Source: Acrasis kona (lineage: Eukaryota > Heterolobosea > Eutetramitea > Acrasida > Acrasidae). Taken from it: a stretch of DNA of 64,000 nt. The first letter of the stretch is position 1, and each line of letters starts with the position of its first letter. The stretch is from NCBI GenBank assembly GCA_026419775.2, contig JAOPGA020001102.1, positions 100,852 to 164,851 of the forward strand, in the 5' to 3' direction. Under the pieces are notes generated by a model. It saw nothing but the letters and a program-made list of their open reading frames with translations. It had not been told where the DNA came from and made no database searches. Shown here piece after piece: positions 45,195 through 57,547 of this stretch. A program made the position numbers and the translations under genes.

Positions 45195-46583
45195 ATGTCG
45201 CAATCAACTGAAATGAATGTATTCGACCTCGATTACGACGATGACCAGGATGAGCTGAAAGAAGAGGATGCGGATGAGATTTTTGCAAACATACTTGAAG
45301 AGCAGATAAATCCTATAAAAAGTACGAAGCCGCCAATAGTGATCCCCTTGGACTTGCCGAAAAACATTCAACAAGAGCCTCTTCCATCTCCTAATATCGT
45401 GCGATACCGTTCTTTACGGAAAAAAGGTAGTGTAAGTGATGCAGAGTCCGTGAGCTCGATCGACTCAATCACCTCACCAGAACCCAAGCAAGAGCAACTA
45501 GCAGACCAAGCTAATCCTAAAAATTCTCCCCAACAAAACAGTAATAATGATTTACTGCTGGCGATTGAAAGTATGATGGACAAAAAACTAAACTTGATGA
45601 AAACAGAATTCAATACCGAATTAGAGAAAATAAAAGAAAGTACAACGACGAAACAAACACACTCCGAAAAGCCTCCTCGGAAGCTTCTAGATGTAAATGT
45701 TGACACTGAAGAAGATTCGGAGCACATTAAACAACTAAAAGCTATGTATAGAGACATTCGAAATGAGTGTCTGTATATGAAAGATGCATTGTATACTAGA
45801 GATCAAGAAATTGATTCATTGGCTAAAACTGTTGAGAAGCTAACAAGAGAAAATGAAGAGCTAGACAAAAAGGCAAAAGATTTACAGCAAATTATAAACA
45901 ACAGCCATACTCGATATCACCATCAAAACAACACCAAACAACAACCTAGCTTTGAAGATGACAATAGATCCTATATAAAAAGCCAATTCATCATGACTCC
46001 AACATCACCTCAAAAGTCCATAGATAGTATATTAAAAAAAGTAAACAGCGTGGACCAGAATCTAATTGCTCCTCACGAACACTCTTTTAAATCTTCAACT
46101 TCCACATCCATGAGTGGAAATTCATACAAGCGACCCAATAGCGCATCATTAGTAAGAAGCTCTAGAGGCTCCCACAATTCGTCATCCACTTCAAATCTTA
46201 CGGGCATAAGAAGCAGTGTCACCAACAACCACCTGGTTCAAAAAATACAACAGGATCCACTCACACAAGCCAAATTAGAAAAAATGGCGGAGAGAATAAC
46301 AATGTCTCTCAAAGGAGTTCCTCCAATAGACGAAAACTACAAACAAGTGGATAGAATGGTAGAAGACATTAAAAGAGAATTTAAGCAAAGAGGAATTAAC
46401 CTACCACTTACTAAATACAAGAACTGCATCTACTCATTAGGACACGACGAACAATTCAAAAGAAAACTACACTTGAACGTAATTGGTGGAGAATTAGTGG
46501 TTAGACTAGGAGGTGGTTTCCAACCCTTTTTACAAGTATTAGATAAAGCCATTGTAAGATTATCAGTTCAAGTGAGAGCATAA
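45195..46583 (+). CDS. Coiled-coil protein with a C-terminal GAR/GAS2-like module
   Basis: Intronless, 462 residues. The N-terminus is acidic, then disordered Ser/Pro, then a coiled coil (residues about 120-240, TEFNTELEKIKEST, MYRDIRNECLYMKDALYTRD), a Ser/His/Asn linker and a folded C-terminus. The last 100 residues read KNCIYSLGHDEQFKRKLHLN then GGELVVRLGGGFQPFLQVLD. The VRLGGG turn after a Tyr-x-x-Gly strand resembles the GAR domain of GAS2 proteins, which binds microtubules. The match is modest. The promoter is shared with the divergent sacsin-like gene (150 bp). The last 21 bp overlap the end of the next gene on the other strand. Confidence 0.6.
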   Translation: MSQSTEMNVFDLDYDDDQDELKEEDADEIFANILEEQINPIKSTKPPIVIPLDLPKNIQQEPLPSPNIVRYRSLRKKGSVSDAESVSSIDSITSPEPKQEQLADQANPKNSPQQNSNNDLLLAIESMMDKKLNLMKTEFNTELEKIKESTTTKQTHSEKPPRKLLDVNVDTEEDSEHIKQLKAMYRDIRNECLYMKDALYTRDQEIDSLAKTVEKLTRENEELDKKAKDLQQIINNSHTRYHHQNNTKQQPSFEDDNRSYIKSQFIMTPTSPQKSIDSILKKVNSVDQNLIAPHEHSFKSSTSTSMSGNSYKRPNSASLVRSSRGSHNSSSTSNLTGIRSSVTNNHLVQKIQQDPLTQAKLEKMAERITMSLKGVPPIDENYKQVDRMVEDIKREFKQRGINLPLTKYKNCIYSLGHDEQFKRKLHLNVIGGELVVRLGGGFQPFLQVLDKAIVRLSVQVRA

Positions 46584-49500
46584 TAAATGTTTTTTTATTA
46601 GTAAAATAGCTCTGGACAATATCGAGTCTTGATCACCGCCCAAATCACCATCTCTTTGTAATTCGCCAATTACAAATTTCAACTTTGAACAATGCTTTTG
46701 AATGGTTTGAGCAGGAACGATATCCTCCACATAATCATTCAACACCTTCAAAGCATCGCTCAACAACAAGATTTGATTCAAATTCAACAAATCACCAATC
46801 TTCGCCACACCTCCACTCTGCAAATGCTTATAAACAGATTTAGGAACGATCAAATTCATCATTTCCTTGACCATCATTTCATAAACACACTCCATCACCA
46901 TCATGAAACAATCGCGACTAGTTAACGAAGCAATCATTTCCAAGTTACTGGTCAACATTCGATCGAACAATTCTTCGTACATGAATCGATCCACATCGAT
47001 AGGACTAGCATTACCTTCACGATTCGATCCAATTAATCGATTCAAACAATCACACGTACCATTCGAAAACTGATTTGCTAACATTTCACATGCTTCGTTC
47101 CATTTGGAATCAATTTGTTCCACATAATCTCTGATCAAATCCTTCATGTGATGAATTTCCAAAAATTCACAAAAATATAATTTACAAGATGCAATGTTAT
47201 TGACCTTGACCAATGCATAATCCGGAATCACGAACCCACGTTTCACGCCAGTACCACCGGATGAAGAATCGTTGTAGTGCATGGTGGGACTCAATCCTCT
47301 CCTCTTGAATCTAATCTTTGTTACATTTTGCAATTGATCCAAATCAGATAACAATGTTTTGAACGTACAAGATTGCGTTCTGAATTTCTCGCTTTTTTTT
47401 CTCACAATGTGTTCGATTCGATTGTGATTTGGACTGAACAAATTTAATGTGATGCCATTGATTGAAATTCTTTTGCTTTTCAAATCTTGTGCACAGCTCG
47501 TCAACATCAAGTTACAATACTCCAATACGATATCGAACAAGTTGACGCAGAATAATAAAGTGGCGTCGTTGCACAACGGTTCGTATTCTTCTTGTTGCAT
47601 CTGTAACATGCTGATGATTTGATTCGCAACGTTGAATAACTCTACGACGCTTGTCGAGTGGAAACTACTGGTCACCATGTTGAGAGGTTGATATTTTTCG
47701 GAATCGATCACTTGGTTCATTTCGAATTGAATGGTACATTTCAAATCTTGAATGTGCTCGTCGAGTAATTGACGAGATTTACAAATTTCTAGTGGATCGA
47801 TTTCATGTAAATTACATTCTTGATTGAGCTGATTCATTTTGTGGCATGCGAGGATGGAATCGATTGCTGATGATTCTAATGGTGATGTACGATTCTTGAT
47901 TTGATTGATGAATTTGTAATAGTAAACTTGGATCGCTAATTGTTTGTAATCGTCAAGGATTGGTTGATTGAATAATTGATTCCATTTGGAATTTGAAATT
48001 TCATTTTTGACCCATGTGATGCATTCCAATGTTGATAATTCTTGATTTTGATCGTCCAATGTGGACCACTTGGAATCATAATAGCTGTTGAGACCGCTCG
48101 TGATCAAATTGGTCATGTGCATTTTTAAATGATCCATGGTCCATGGAGGAGATGAAATTAATGTTTTGCAAACGGTGTAACATTTTAAAAGTGTTGCATT
48201 AAGGTTAGGATAATTGTAAAATTCCATCAAAATTCTTTCAATCTTGATGCACAGTGAATCCACCAATTCGACCGATTGTGAGTGCTCCGTTAATGTGCAT
48301 GACGTGTTTTGTTCTTGATCTCCATTTTCATGAATGTAAGTGATGGATTGTAATAGCTCATTGGAGTGGTTGACAATGAGGTTTGGATCGGATAAAATCA
48401 TGTTGCATGTTGAAATGTGACGAGTGAAGGAACTAATTCCAAAAGTGATTGCGAATTCATCGAGTATCCAAGATTCGTATGGATCGAATAATGGTCTACT
48501 AAAGATTAAAAATGAATAATGTAAAATACTTACGATTCTGATTTTGTCTTGATCATGTTTTCCATGAGGTGATTAAACATGTTGTGGTAATTTTCATCTC
48601 CAAGTATGGTTTCTTCAGATGTGGGTCTTTGTTGAGGGAAACGTTCGAATTTTGTATCAGTGCGAACTTGGATGGTTCCGTAATTGTGATTAGCGTCGCT
48701 GATTTGTTGCACGGAGTCAAGAATAATGTTTGCGTTCCAAGCTGAGTGGGATGGCGTTGTGTAATTGAAGGAATCAGAAAACTTGAATAGTTTGACCACA
48801 CAAAGTGTTTTCTTCTTTAGAACATGTACTGTGCTTACACGTAAATAAACTTCTGCTTCTGGATCTCTGCCTTCTCTACATTAAAATTCGTTATGAATGA
48901 GGAATGATGGATCACTTACACTATGCAAGTAAAATCAAAGTCACCAACTAATACAATGTTTGTATCTCGTTGCTGTGCAATGCACTTGACTGGTTTAGTT
49001 TTGTGTATAATGACTGGCTTTTCTTTTTCACTTTTGCCTGACTTGATAAGAATTTTGCAATACGCTTCACCAGAGTTATCTACGAGATTAGGCTAAAAAT
49101 GTGATATTTTGAAACGTACATGATCGGAACACTGTCCTTTTGTCCAATTCTATTGTCCCTATCCTGATTTTTACTGTAGATTTAAACTTGACTTGTCTGT
49201 TTACGGTGACAGAGTCGCACAGTTTCCTTAGTTTAGAAAGCTCTTCCCTCTTCCAGGCGACATAGTGCTCAATGCTCTGAATTGTAAATATAACGCAAAA
49301 TACAAACTAACCAAAAAGTTCTTATCGTGATAGAAATAGTGCTCATCCTCAAATATCTTATGAATTCGGTTCTTTAAAACCAACAGGGTTAAGTCCACTG
49401 CATTTTCGCTAACGAAGCATTGATTATACATTTCCTCCCATATGGTAGCATATTGATAACTCGATGAAGGGAATATGCGAAGGATAACATCAATCAAAAC

Positions 49501-49626
49501 TTGTTGGAGATTTGTCACATTCTGGTCTGCAAAATTACTGTAAATCACAGAACTTGTTGGTAGGTAAATGCATTGCAACGCATATTTCAGTGTCGACACC
49601 TGCTCATCAAGAGCCGTACCACTCAT
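46563..49626 (-). CDS. C2 plus MUN-domain protein, UNC13/BAIAP3-like
   Basis: At least five exons with introns near 48500-48533, 48879-48920, 49092-49131 and 49275-49311. The N-terminal 130 residues are helical (VLIDVILRIFPSSSYQYATI). A C2-type sandwich follows: VKIRIGTIELDKRTVFRS, GEAYCKILIKSGKSEKEK, GDFDFTCIV, DPEAEVYLRVSTVHVLKKKT, TPSHSAWNANIILDSV. The rest is a long helical MUN-like region (LFDPYESWILDEFAITFGIS, VKVNNIASCKLYFCEFLEIH, EELFDRMLTSNLEMIASLTS, LLLSDALKVLNDYVEDI). Proteins of this kind open syntaxin and prime vesicle fusion. About 960 residues. Domain order C2-MUN without a second C2 is like a trimmed Munc13-4. Assignment is by pattern, so a related tether of the CATCHR type is possible. 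Confidence 0.55.
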
Positions 49627-49756
49627 CAATAATGTACAAACTGGGAGTGTTTATTACAATAAATCCTGGTCACTTAGCACGCTTCTGGTGATATATTTCG
49701 GACACCCACCAAACAAAAAACCAATCGCACAACAATTTTAAACAAGATAAATACAT

Positions 49757-51450
49757 TTACTTCTTCTTCTTATTTTTTTGTTCTTTTTCTGAGTCCGATG
49801 AATCACTGTCCGATGATTTACTTTCCCTCTTTCTCTTCTTATCTTTCTTTTCCTTCTTGTCTTTCTTCTCCTTCTTGTCTTTCTTTTCCTTCTTCTCCTT
49901 AACTTCCTCCTCGCTATCAGAAGAATCCTTCTTCTCCTTCTTTTCCTTCTTCTTCTTGTCTTTCTTTTCCTTCTTTTCCTTCTTCTTCTTTGCTTCCTCC
50001 TCGCTATCAGAAGAATCCTTCTTTTCTGCCTCTTCATCAACGGGCAGTTGAACATCCATCTTATCTGCCTTCTTACCAGCCAACACGCTGCTTGGTGCCT
50101 CCTTTGATTTTTGTTGTTGTTGAACTTCGGTTCCTGCTAGTGCAGCCTCGATTTGTTTCTTTTGTAAAAAGTACCACTTGTTGGCGCTGACGTCGGTGTA
50201 GTTATCCAACCATACGCTTGGTGTATTTTCGTTTGGCAATCCGAATTTATCCAATTTGCCCTGTGATTTGAGGTCCTTCTTCAATTTGCTGACTGGACCT
50301 TGACCCCATCTCTTTGGATATGTTCCTCTTTCCATGATGACTCTCTTGGTCTTTGCAACGACACCGTACTCGACGGTGGACATTTGGTTGCTGGTCATGA
50401 CTGCATAGGCCAATGCGATGGCCTCGCCCTTCGTGGTCATGAGGACGATTTCTTGTCCTGGCTCGATACCATTTTCGAAACGTAATAGACCGGGTACCAT
50501 CAATTGTGCACCGTAACATATGGCGTTGATGGCGGTGTCCTTGACGACCACTCTCTTGTAGTTGGTCAACAAGACTTCCAATGGCTTCACGACGCGTCTA
50601 ATGTAACTTTCGTCTTCGTTAGTATCCAACACGTATTTGGCGTCCAACACGTCGTGCATGGTGTACATGTATTTGCCCTCGGTCATGGCACCAGAGCGAA
50701 CTCTTCTCAACTCTTGCATCTTACCACCTGTTCCTAACAATAGACCCAAATGTTCGCACAAGGTACGAATGTAAGTACCGGCTTGGCAGCTCACCCAGAA
50801 TACTGCCATGCGCTTCTCCGCATCGTACTCGAACATTTTGGTATCGTAAATGCTTCTGATACGTAACTGTCTCTTGACAGCGCTGATCAATGGTGGACGT
50901 TGGAAGAGCGCTCCGGTCAAGGTCTTGATGGCATCCTCGACCTTGCTGGCATCTTCGAATGGGGAATGGAGCTTCAAAATGCTCACGTATTCCTTACCGG
51001 CACCTTGTTGACTCTTTACCAAACGGGTGGCACGGTCGACGCATACAATCAAACATCCGGTGACCTTTGGATCTAGAGTACCGGAGTGACCGGTCTTCTC
51101 TACATTAAGAATTTTACGAACCCACGCGACGATTTCGTGACTGGATGGGTTTGCTGGTTTATCAAGATTGATAACACCGTAACGAATGTATTCCTTGATG
51201 GAGCGCTTCAATGGAGATGAACCTGATGGAATTGGTGTGTAGTGACCCGTGCGGATGTTTAAGGTATCATAGTTCTTCAATAATAGTGGCCAGTTGCTGC
51301 AATCAACTTTTGGTGTCTTCTCTTGTGGTAGAGTAAATTCATTATTTTGTTGTGTCTCAGCGACGGTCTCGGATGAGGAGGATGCTTTATCTGAATAACG
51401 TCAGATGGATGCAAAATCTTTAACATACCTTTCTTTGATGATTTACCCAT
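49757..51450 (-). CDS. CBF5: Cbf5/dyskerin, H/ACA RNP pseudouridine synthase
   Basis: Two exons. A 22-nt first exon (MGKSSKK, 51429-51450) is joined by a 38-nt intron (51391-51428) to [10 protein letters not shown], and the rest is one frame. The dyskerin N-terminal motif [20 protein letters not shown] is followed by the TruB domain [40 protein letters not shown] (catalytic Asp in GTLDP), [32 protein letters not shown], and the PUA domain with [20 protein letters not shown] and [13 protein letters not shown]. The C-terminus is a KKE/KKD run with two SDSEEE acidic clusters (casein kinase 2 sites), a nucleolar feature. It modifies rRNA guided by H/ACA RNAs. Confidence 0.97.
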
Positions 51451-51792
51451 GTTTTTACGACAGAGACTCCGTGTGAATCAATCTGTTGAAGTTGTGTTAA
51501 AAGAATTACAAAATAGGTTTAATTGGTCATGAAGTTGACTATCGTAACATTTCCTTCAATGACCTCAAAGAGTCGCCATTATGTGTTATTCTAGTGATCT
51601 ACTAGTTGTTTTTGACTGCATTTGTTAGTGCGATAAAATCTCCAAGAATTTAGAAGAGAGAAGATTAAAATTTGTTAGAAGACTTCTCACTTTCACACTT
51701 GTCTTCGAACTAAAGAATTGAAGTAAAGATCAATAAATCTTGCTTAAAGTATTCTTCTCCATTTAGGCAACTTGTGAATTTTTTACAAACAA
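51451..51792. other. Divergent promoter region
   Basis: 342 bp between the leftward CBF5 and rightward LYR genes. AT-rich, no frame of note, no motif I can name. Confidence 0.6.
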
Positions 51793-52058
51793 ATGTCAAA
51801 CACGAACGTGGTGACCAGGTTTATGGTCTATCAATTGTACAGATCTATTATGAAGAAGTCTGCGGATATAAAGCACACAGATATCGATTACTTTAGGTTA
51901 AGAGTCAGACAAGAATTTGATTTGGTGGCAAAGGGTAGAGAATACACACCCGAGACAAGATTAAGAATGTATCAGGTATGCGGTACTTTAAAATAAATAA
52001 TTAATGGAATTATTAGAAAGGAAAAGACTTCCTAAAAGATCTAGGAGGAGTTATATGA
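51793..52058 (+). CDS. LYR-motif (LYRM) mitochondrial protein
   Basis: Two exons: 51793-51975 and 52017-52058, with a 41-nt intron. The product of about 75 residues has YQLYRSIMKKSADI near the start, the Leu-Tyr-Arg motif, followed by DYFRLRVRQEFDLVAKGREY, an acidic/basic helix pair with the distal Phe typical of the family. LYR proteins bind acyl carrier protein and help assemble respiratory complexes or deliver iron-sulfur clusters. The second exon (KGKDFLKDLGGVI) is short; a different splice could extend it. The 275 bp after it hold nothing I recognise. Confidence 0.75.
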
Positions 52059-52333
52059 ATGTGAGAGTCGTCAATTCACTGTGAACAAGTACATTATTAA
52101 AAGACACGTTTTGTACGAGCAAGTTTACAAATTGGAATCCACTTCTGCTTTGCATCTACAAACATACATTAATTAAAAAAGACAATCTCAAACTCTGTGT
52201 TGAACGTGTATTTATAACTACACTTTTTTTATTTAATCTTTGTGTCTTTCAATAAAATTGAACGAGACATCAGTTCATTACCCTCCTAATTGAGTTCCTG
52301 TACTGTAGTAAACCACATTACAATATCCTCTGG

Positions 52334-55300
52334 ATGCAGAGGAACCATAACACCAAGAAGGAAGCTACGCCCCAGCAACAGTTTCAGGGTTATGTATCGC
52401 CAGTTCAATCAGATTATAGACAGGATTCCCCAACTCCAAATAGCTATGACAATGCAGTAGACGTAAACATTAAAGTGGTTGTAAGGGTAAGACCCCTTAA
52501 TATAATAGAAACAAGAAGAGGTGACGGCTTATGCGTTAAAGTTGGTAACGATGGTGAAACATTACAGGTACAATTTGAAATTAATAAACAACTGACACGT
52601 TCTTTTGTTATAGTTCAACTCCTTAACCAATATGAAAACACAAGGGAAACCACAACAAGCTGGTCAACCCAATGTGGTAAACAAAACCTTTACATTTGAC
52701 AAAAGCTTCGATGAATATACAACACAGGAACAAATGTTCTCTTCCTGCGGAGTCAAGGAGTTAATTGACTTGGCAATACAGGGATTCTCAACAACTGTAT
52801 TTGCCTACGGACAAACAGGTTCTGGTAAAACTTTCACCATCGCGGGAGACGACACCAACAATTTACAAAACGGTATTGTGCCAAGAGCAACTTCGTACAT
52901 TTTTGAGTGCGTAAATCAAATGCGACAACAAGGAATTAATGTGTCTGTTAATGCCAGTTACTTGGAGATTTGGAATGAACAAATCAACGACCTACTCAAC
53001 TTACAATCCATAAACCTTCCAGTAAGGTTCGGCGGAAGAGGATTCTTCGTGGAAAGTTTAATCGTGGTCGAATGTTTTCATTATGATGACATGATGCTCG
53101 TTGTACAGGAAGGCATTTCAAACAGAAAAGTTTCTAGTCACGACCTCAATAAGGACAGTAGTCGTAGTCACAGTATATTCACCGTACAATTCGTTGTGGA
53201 GTATCCAGATCCAATGGACCCATACGGAAGCAGCACCTCCAAACGGTCTGGTAAAATACATTTTGTTGATTTGGCAGGAAGCGAGAGGTTAAAGGAAAGT
53301 AAAGCCAAAGGAGCCGCCGCAGTCGAAACGGCCCACATTAATAAAAGTTTGTTGACACTTGGTAAAGTAATTCGGGTACTAAGCGACCCAAAGCACGATA
53401 AATCTGTTTTTGTTCCTTACAGAGATAGCAAGTTGACTCAACTGTTGATGGACAGTATTGGAGGTGGTAGTAAGACATTGATGATTGCTTGCGTCACTCC
53501 TAGTTCATACAACTCTGAAGAAACGCTCAACACACTTCTCTATGCAAACCGCGGCCAAAAAAATCAAAAATAAACCTTTTGTAACGGTCGATCCTAAAGA
53601 AGAATATATTTATAACCTCAAGAGCGAAATCTCCGCTCTTCGAGAACAAGTTAGTTCCTTACAAGCAGCATCCACGCCTCCTTCCGACCTAGATCGAGCA
53701 TCCAGCAGCGACTCCTCCACTAAAAAATCGAATCGTAGATCGAGCAGCAAAAAAGCATATAAACTGAACAGTGGAGCTTCGAGTTTATTCGAAATACAAG
53801 ATGGAGAAAACAACACTTCGACGGTCATCGAACCAAAAGAACACAAGTTAAAAACATTGGATCAAGTGGTTGATGGCGTAAATGTAGATAGAAGCATTAG
53901 TTCGTTGAGTGGAATAGGATCTGCAATGTCTGGTTCGAGCGGTAGTTATTATCCACCACTCGATCCCCAATTTGCATCAATCGTTGCTCAAAAAGAGCGA
54001 TTGGAAGCTGAAATGAAGGACCTGAAGACATTACTAGCACAAAGTAACTCCCACATCATACCCAATAAAAGCTTTATTGCAAACGAACAAGATGCAGAGC
54101 GAGTGAGAGCGGAGAACATAGAAATGACAAAGGCGTTGACTAGTCTGAAGCAATTATTGCAGCAAAGAGAAGAAAGAGTAAAGAAGGAGAAACAAGCGTC
54201 GCATCAACTTAATTACTGTATTCAAGAATATGAAAATAAACTAAGTCAACTCACGATGCAACACTCTTTGTTACAAGAAAGGTGCGAGCAAATGAAGTTG
54301 TTCATACAGGAACAAGGTCTGCATTACGAAAATCAACAGCAAGAGCTACACAGCACAATCATTCAACAGCAGGAGCACTTACAAATGGCCAATATTGATG
54401 AAGAGGAATATGACCGAATAAAGAGAGAACACAAGTATTTGATGATGGAGAATCAATACTTGAAGAGAATGTTTTTAGAAAAGAACATTCAACTGGAGCA
54501 ATATGATCCTGATAATAAAGACCATTCGTCCGTGAGCACCAGTCAAGAATATGATTCTTCTTTTAGAGGTGCAGAAAAGGAACAAGTTGTACCTTTTGTA
54601 AAGAGCATTAAAAATAGTAGACCTAGTAGTGTAGCGTCTTCGTTGGCTAGTTTAAAGCAACAAGCCGTCGAGGATTCTCAAGTATTTGTAGAAGACCCTC
54701 CAGTGGTGGAGGCCATCGCTTCGATATCTCCACCTTCTCCAACTGCTCGCTCTGCATCAGCGTCTGCTACAGCAGTTGTTGATTCAGATGGTGTAAATCA
54801 GAGTCTTGCCGTAGAGACTGTTTTTAGTTCAGATAGTGTCTTTGGTAAGAATCCAGTGACCACTCCAATGTCCGTGAGAGGAAAGAGTCCACCACCTCCT
54901 GATGTTTCTCCAATAGCGGAAAAGAAGGAGAAGGCGCACGTTATTACTTTGCAGTCGCCTCCTCCTGGACACACAAGACATCCTAAAGAACGTCCTCGCA
55001 AGCAAGAGAATATTGAGTTGCCTGAGGTTCATGTACTTAATGTTGAATCGAATAAAAATAAAGAAAATAGTGTTCAGTCTGTACCTACACCTCCAAGGCA
55101 AACAACGCCCTCCTCACAGCCTCCCGCTGCGAAGCCTTTATCAGCTGGCAGGGACTCTTATGGCGCGACAGCTGCTAAGAGGAGAGGTAGTGCCAAAAGC
55201 AAGTCCAAGATGGACAGCGACAAACAGTCATTGGATCAAAATATAGTTCGAGATGTTGTTACAACGCCAGTTGATCAACCAGATTCAAATAAAGAAGACC

Positions 55301-57099
55301 AAATACCGAAAGATGTTGAACCGACCATAATACCAGATGCTACAAGTATTGAAAAAGACACAGACCAAGCAATCCACCACACCGAGTCTGCAGAAGCTGC
55401 CAGTGATGTAAAGCCTGCTCATGAGGTAATTGTCCCAGGCGAATTGAAATCCGAACCCAAACAAGAAACAATCGAACAGGAGCATATTGTTGAAAAGCAA
55501 CTAGATGATCGTGCAGAAAATCATGTTTCGCCATTAGTTAACCACATTGAAAATGAACAAAATCAAAATGAGAAGATGCCATCCAAACCTGCTAATTCAA
55601 AATCCAAAAGTAAAGTTAAAAAGAATAAAATAAAAGATGAAGAAACTCCACTCAATAAACAAGACAGCAGTTCGGAGGTAGTTCCAGAGGTGAAAAATGC
55701 ACCACTAGTACAACACTCAGATTCACCACCAAGTGATGTTAATCACGTGGAAACCAAACAACACATTGAACCAAATCAAACCCAAGAGCCCGCTACAACT
55801 ATTCAAAGCAGAGTTCCCACGCCCCAAATGCATCAAGACGAGTCAATTGTATCCATAACACAACAAGTAAAGAGCAGACCATCTTCAGGATCCACAACAA
55901 CACAAAACATCGAAAGACCCAAATCCAAATCTTCTAGTAGAGCCGCAACACCCTCGACATTACAAAAAACAGACCGAGTAGATGCAATAGAATCACATTC
56001 TGACAAAAACACCCATCCAAACGCGGATGTAAAAAACGAGAAAGAAAAAATAAAAAATGTTGAAGAAGAGCCAAAAAATGTTAAAGTCGAAAAGAAAACA
56101 GAAGAAAAGGTAGCTGAAGCGCCGAAGGAGAATGTAAAAGTGGAGGAGAAGCCAAAGAATGAAGTTGAGGGGAAATTAAATGTAAAAGTTGAGCAAAAGC
56201 CAAACAGTGAACATGTAAAAATGGAGGAAAAGCCAAAGAATGAAGTTGAGGGGAAATTAAATGTAAAAGTTGAGCAGAAGCCAAACAGTGAACATGTAAA
56301 AGTTGAGGAAAAGCAAAAGAGTGAAGATGTAAAAGTTGAGCAAAAGCCAAGCAGTGAAGAAATAAAAGTTGAGGAAAAGCAAAAGAATGAAGTTGAGGGG
56401 AAATTAAATGTAAAAGTCGAGCAAAAGTCAAAGAGTGAAGATATAAAAGTTGAGCAAAAGCCAAAGAATGAAGATGCCAATGTTGAGGGGAAATTAAATG
56501 TAAAAGTTGAGCAAAAGCCAAAGAGTGAAGCTGAAGGAAAACCAAACGTAGAAAAGAAAATTGAGAATGTTGTAGAAAAGAAAACAGAAGAGAAGGTAGA
56601 TGAGGAATTGAAGAATGAGAAAGAAAAAACAAAAAATGTTGAAGAAGAGCCAAAAAATGTTAAAGTCGAAAAGAAAACAGAAGAAAAGGTTGCTGAAGCG
56701 CCGAAGGAGAATGTAAAAATGGAGGAAAAGCCAAAGAGTGAAGATGTAAAAGTCGAGCAAAAGCCAAAGAGTGAAGACATAAAAGTCGAGCAAAAGTCAA
56801 AGAGTGAAGAAATAAAAGTTGAGAAAAAGCCAAAGAATGAAGATGCCAATGTTGAGGGGAAATTAAATGTAGATGTAAAAGTTGAGGGCAAAGTTGAGCA
56901 AAAGTCAAAGAGTGAAGCGCCGAAGGAGAATGTAAAAACGGAGGAAAAGCCAAAGAATGAAGATGCGAAAGTTGAGGGGAAATTAAATGTAGATGTAAAA
57001 GCTGAGCAAAAGCCAAAGAGTGAAGATGTGAAAGTGGTGAAAGAGAGTGAACCTCTACCAAAAGTAGAAGGTACGGAACCAGATACACAAAGAACGTAA
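52334..57099 (+). CDS. Kinesin motor protein with a Lys/Glu repeat tail
   Basis: One intron (52567-52612) follows GDGETLQ. The motor has VVVRVRPLN, FAYGQTGSGKTFTIAG (P-loop), NKDSSRSHSIFTVQF (switch I), HFVDLAGSERLKESK (switch II) and SKLTQLLMDSIGGGSKTLMI. The insert VRFGGRGFFVESLIVVECFH is like KIF12 (kinesin-16) or kinesin-12. The neck frame changes at GG 53553-53554: with one G fewer it reads YANRAKKIKNKPFVTVDPKE, the standard kinesin neck. A coiled coil (residues about 520-720) leads into a disordered Ser/Pro region and about 350 residues of VKVEEKPKNE-type repeats. About 1,570 residues. The motor is N-terminal, so it should move to microtubule plus ends. The tail has no recognised cargo domain. 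Confidence 0.85.
56020..57060 (+). repeat. Degenerate tandem repeat encoding VKVE(E/Q)KPK(N/S)E units
   Basis: About 1 kb at the kinesin 3' end made of repeated 27-33-nt units (GTTGAGGGGAAATTAAATGT, CAAAAGCCAAAGAGTGAAGA and variants). A longer block starting at EKEKIKNVEEEPKNVKVEKK near 56040 returns near 56620 with few changes. It encodes an evenly charged Lys/Glu stretch. The opposite strand stays open for 424 codons only because of the biased composition. Confidence 0.85.
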
Positions 57100-57124
57100 T
57101 TGTACATGTAATAAATATTTATCG

Positions 57125-57460
57125 CTATCCTTGTCCTTTATACCCAAATTTTTTCCGATCATAAAACATGTCTGTCTTCGCACTTCCAACATTAACAATC
57201 TTCGGACATCCATCTCTATCCTTTTCTTGTAGTACACATTCTCTGCAGTAATAAGCGTCGGATACACCAGTACCACCACATATAACACAGCGACCTTGAT
57301 TCCCTCCATAATTACATTCATCACAAATGCGAACTAAGGCGTTAGGGCGAACATAGCTGTCGCAAATAACGCACTTTCCATCGCATTTATCACAAAGTCT
57401 TCCAATTGATATACCGGACTGTTTCCGGCACATTATAAGGTCGGGGTGATGTTTGGCCAT
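57125..57460 (-). CDS. PHF5A: PHF5A / Rds3, SF3b subunit of U2 snRNP
   Basis: An intact 111-residue frame, the exact family size. It opens [20 protein letters not shown] and carries the full set of zinc-binding CxxC pairs: [56 protein letters not shown], ending in [14 protein letters not shown]. The knot-like protein sits at the branch-site pocket of SF3b. It is tail-to-tail with the kinesin gene, 25 bp apart. Confidence 0.98.
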   Translation of the reverse strand: MAKHHPDLIMCRKQSGISIGRLCDKCDGKCVICDSYVRPNALVRICDECNYGGNQGRCVICGGTGVSDAYYCRECVLQEKDRDGCPKIVNVGSAKTDMFYDRKKFGYKGQG

Positions 57461-57547
57461 TTCTTCAACAAATATATTGAAACCTAACTTACAATAATTC
57501 AGATGAAACTTTTCAACAAATCAACAGTTTACTTTTACAAATGTGCT

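Noticed and set aside
55833-57107. 424-codon open frame on the minus strand, rich in Phe and Ser
   Set aside because: It is the mirror of the Lys/Glu repeat; the composition removes stops. The sense frame continues a kinesin.
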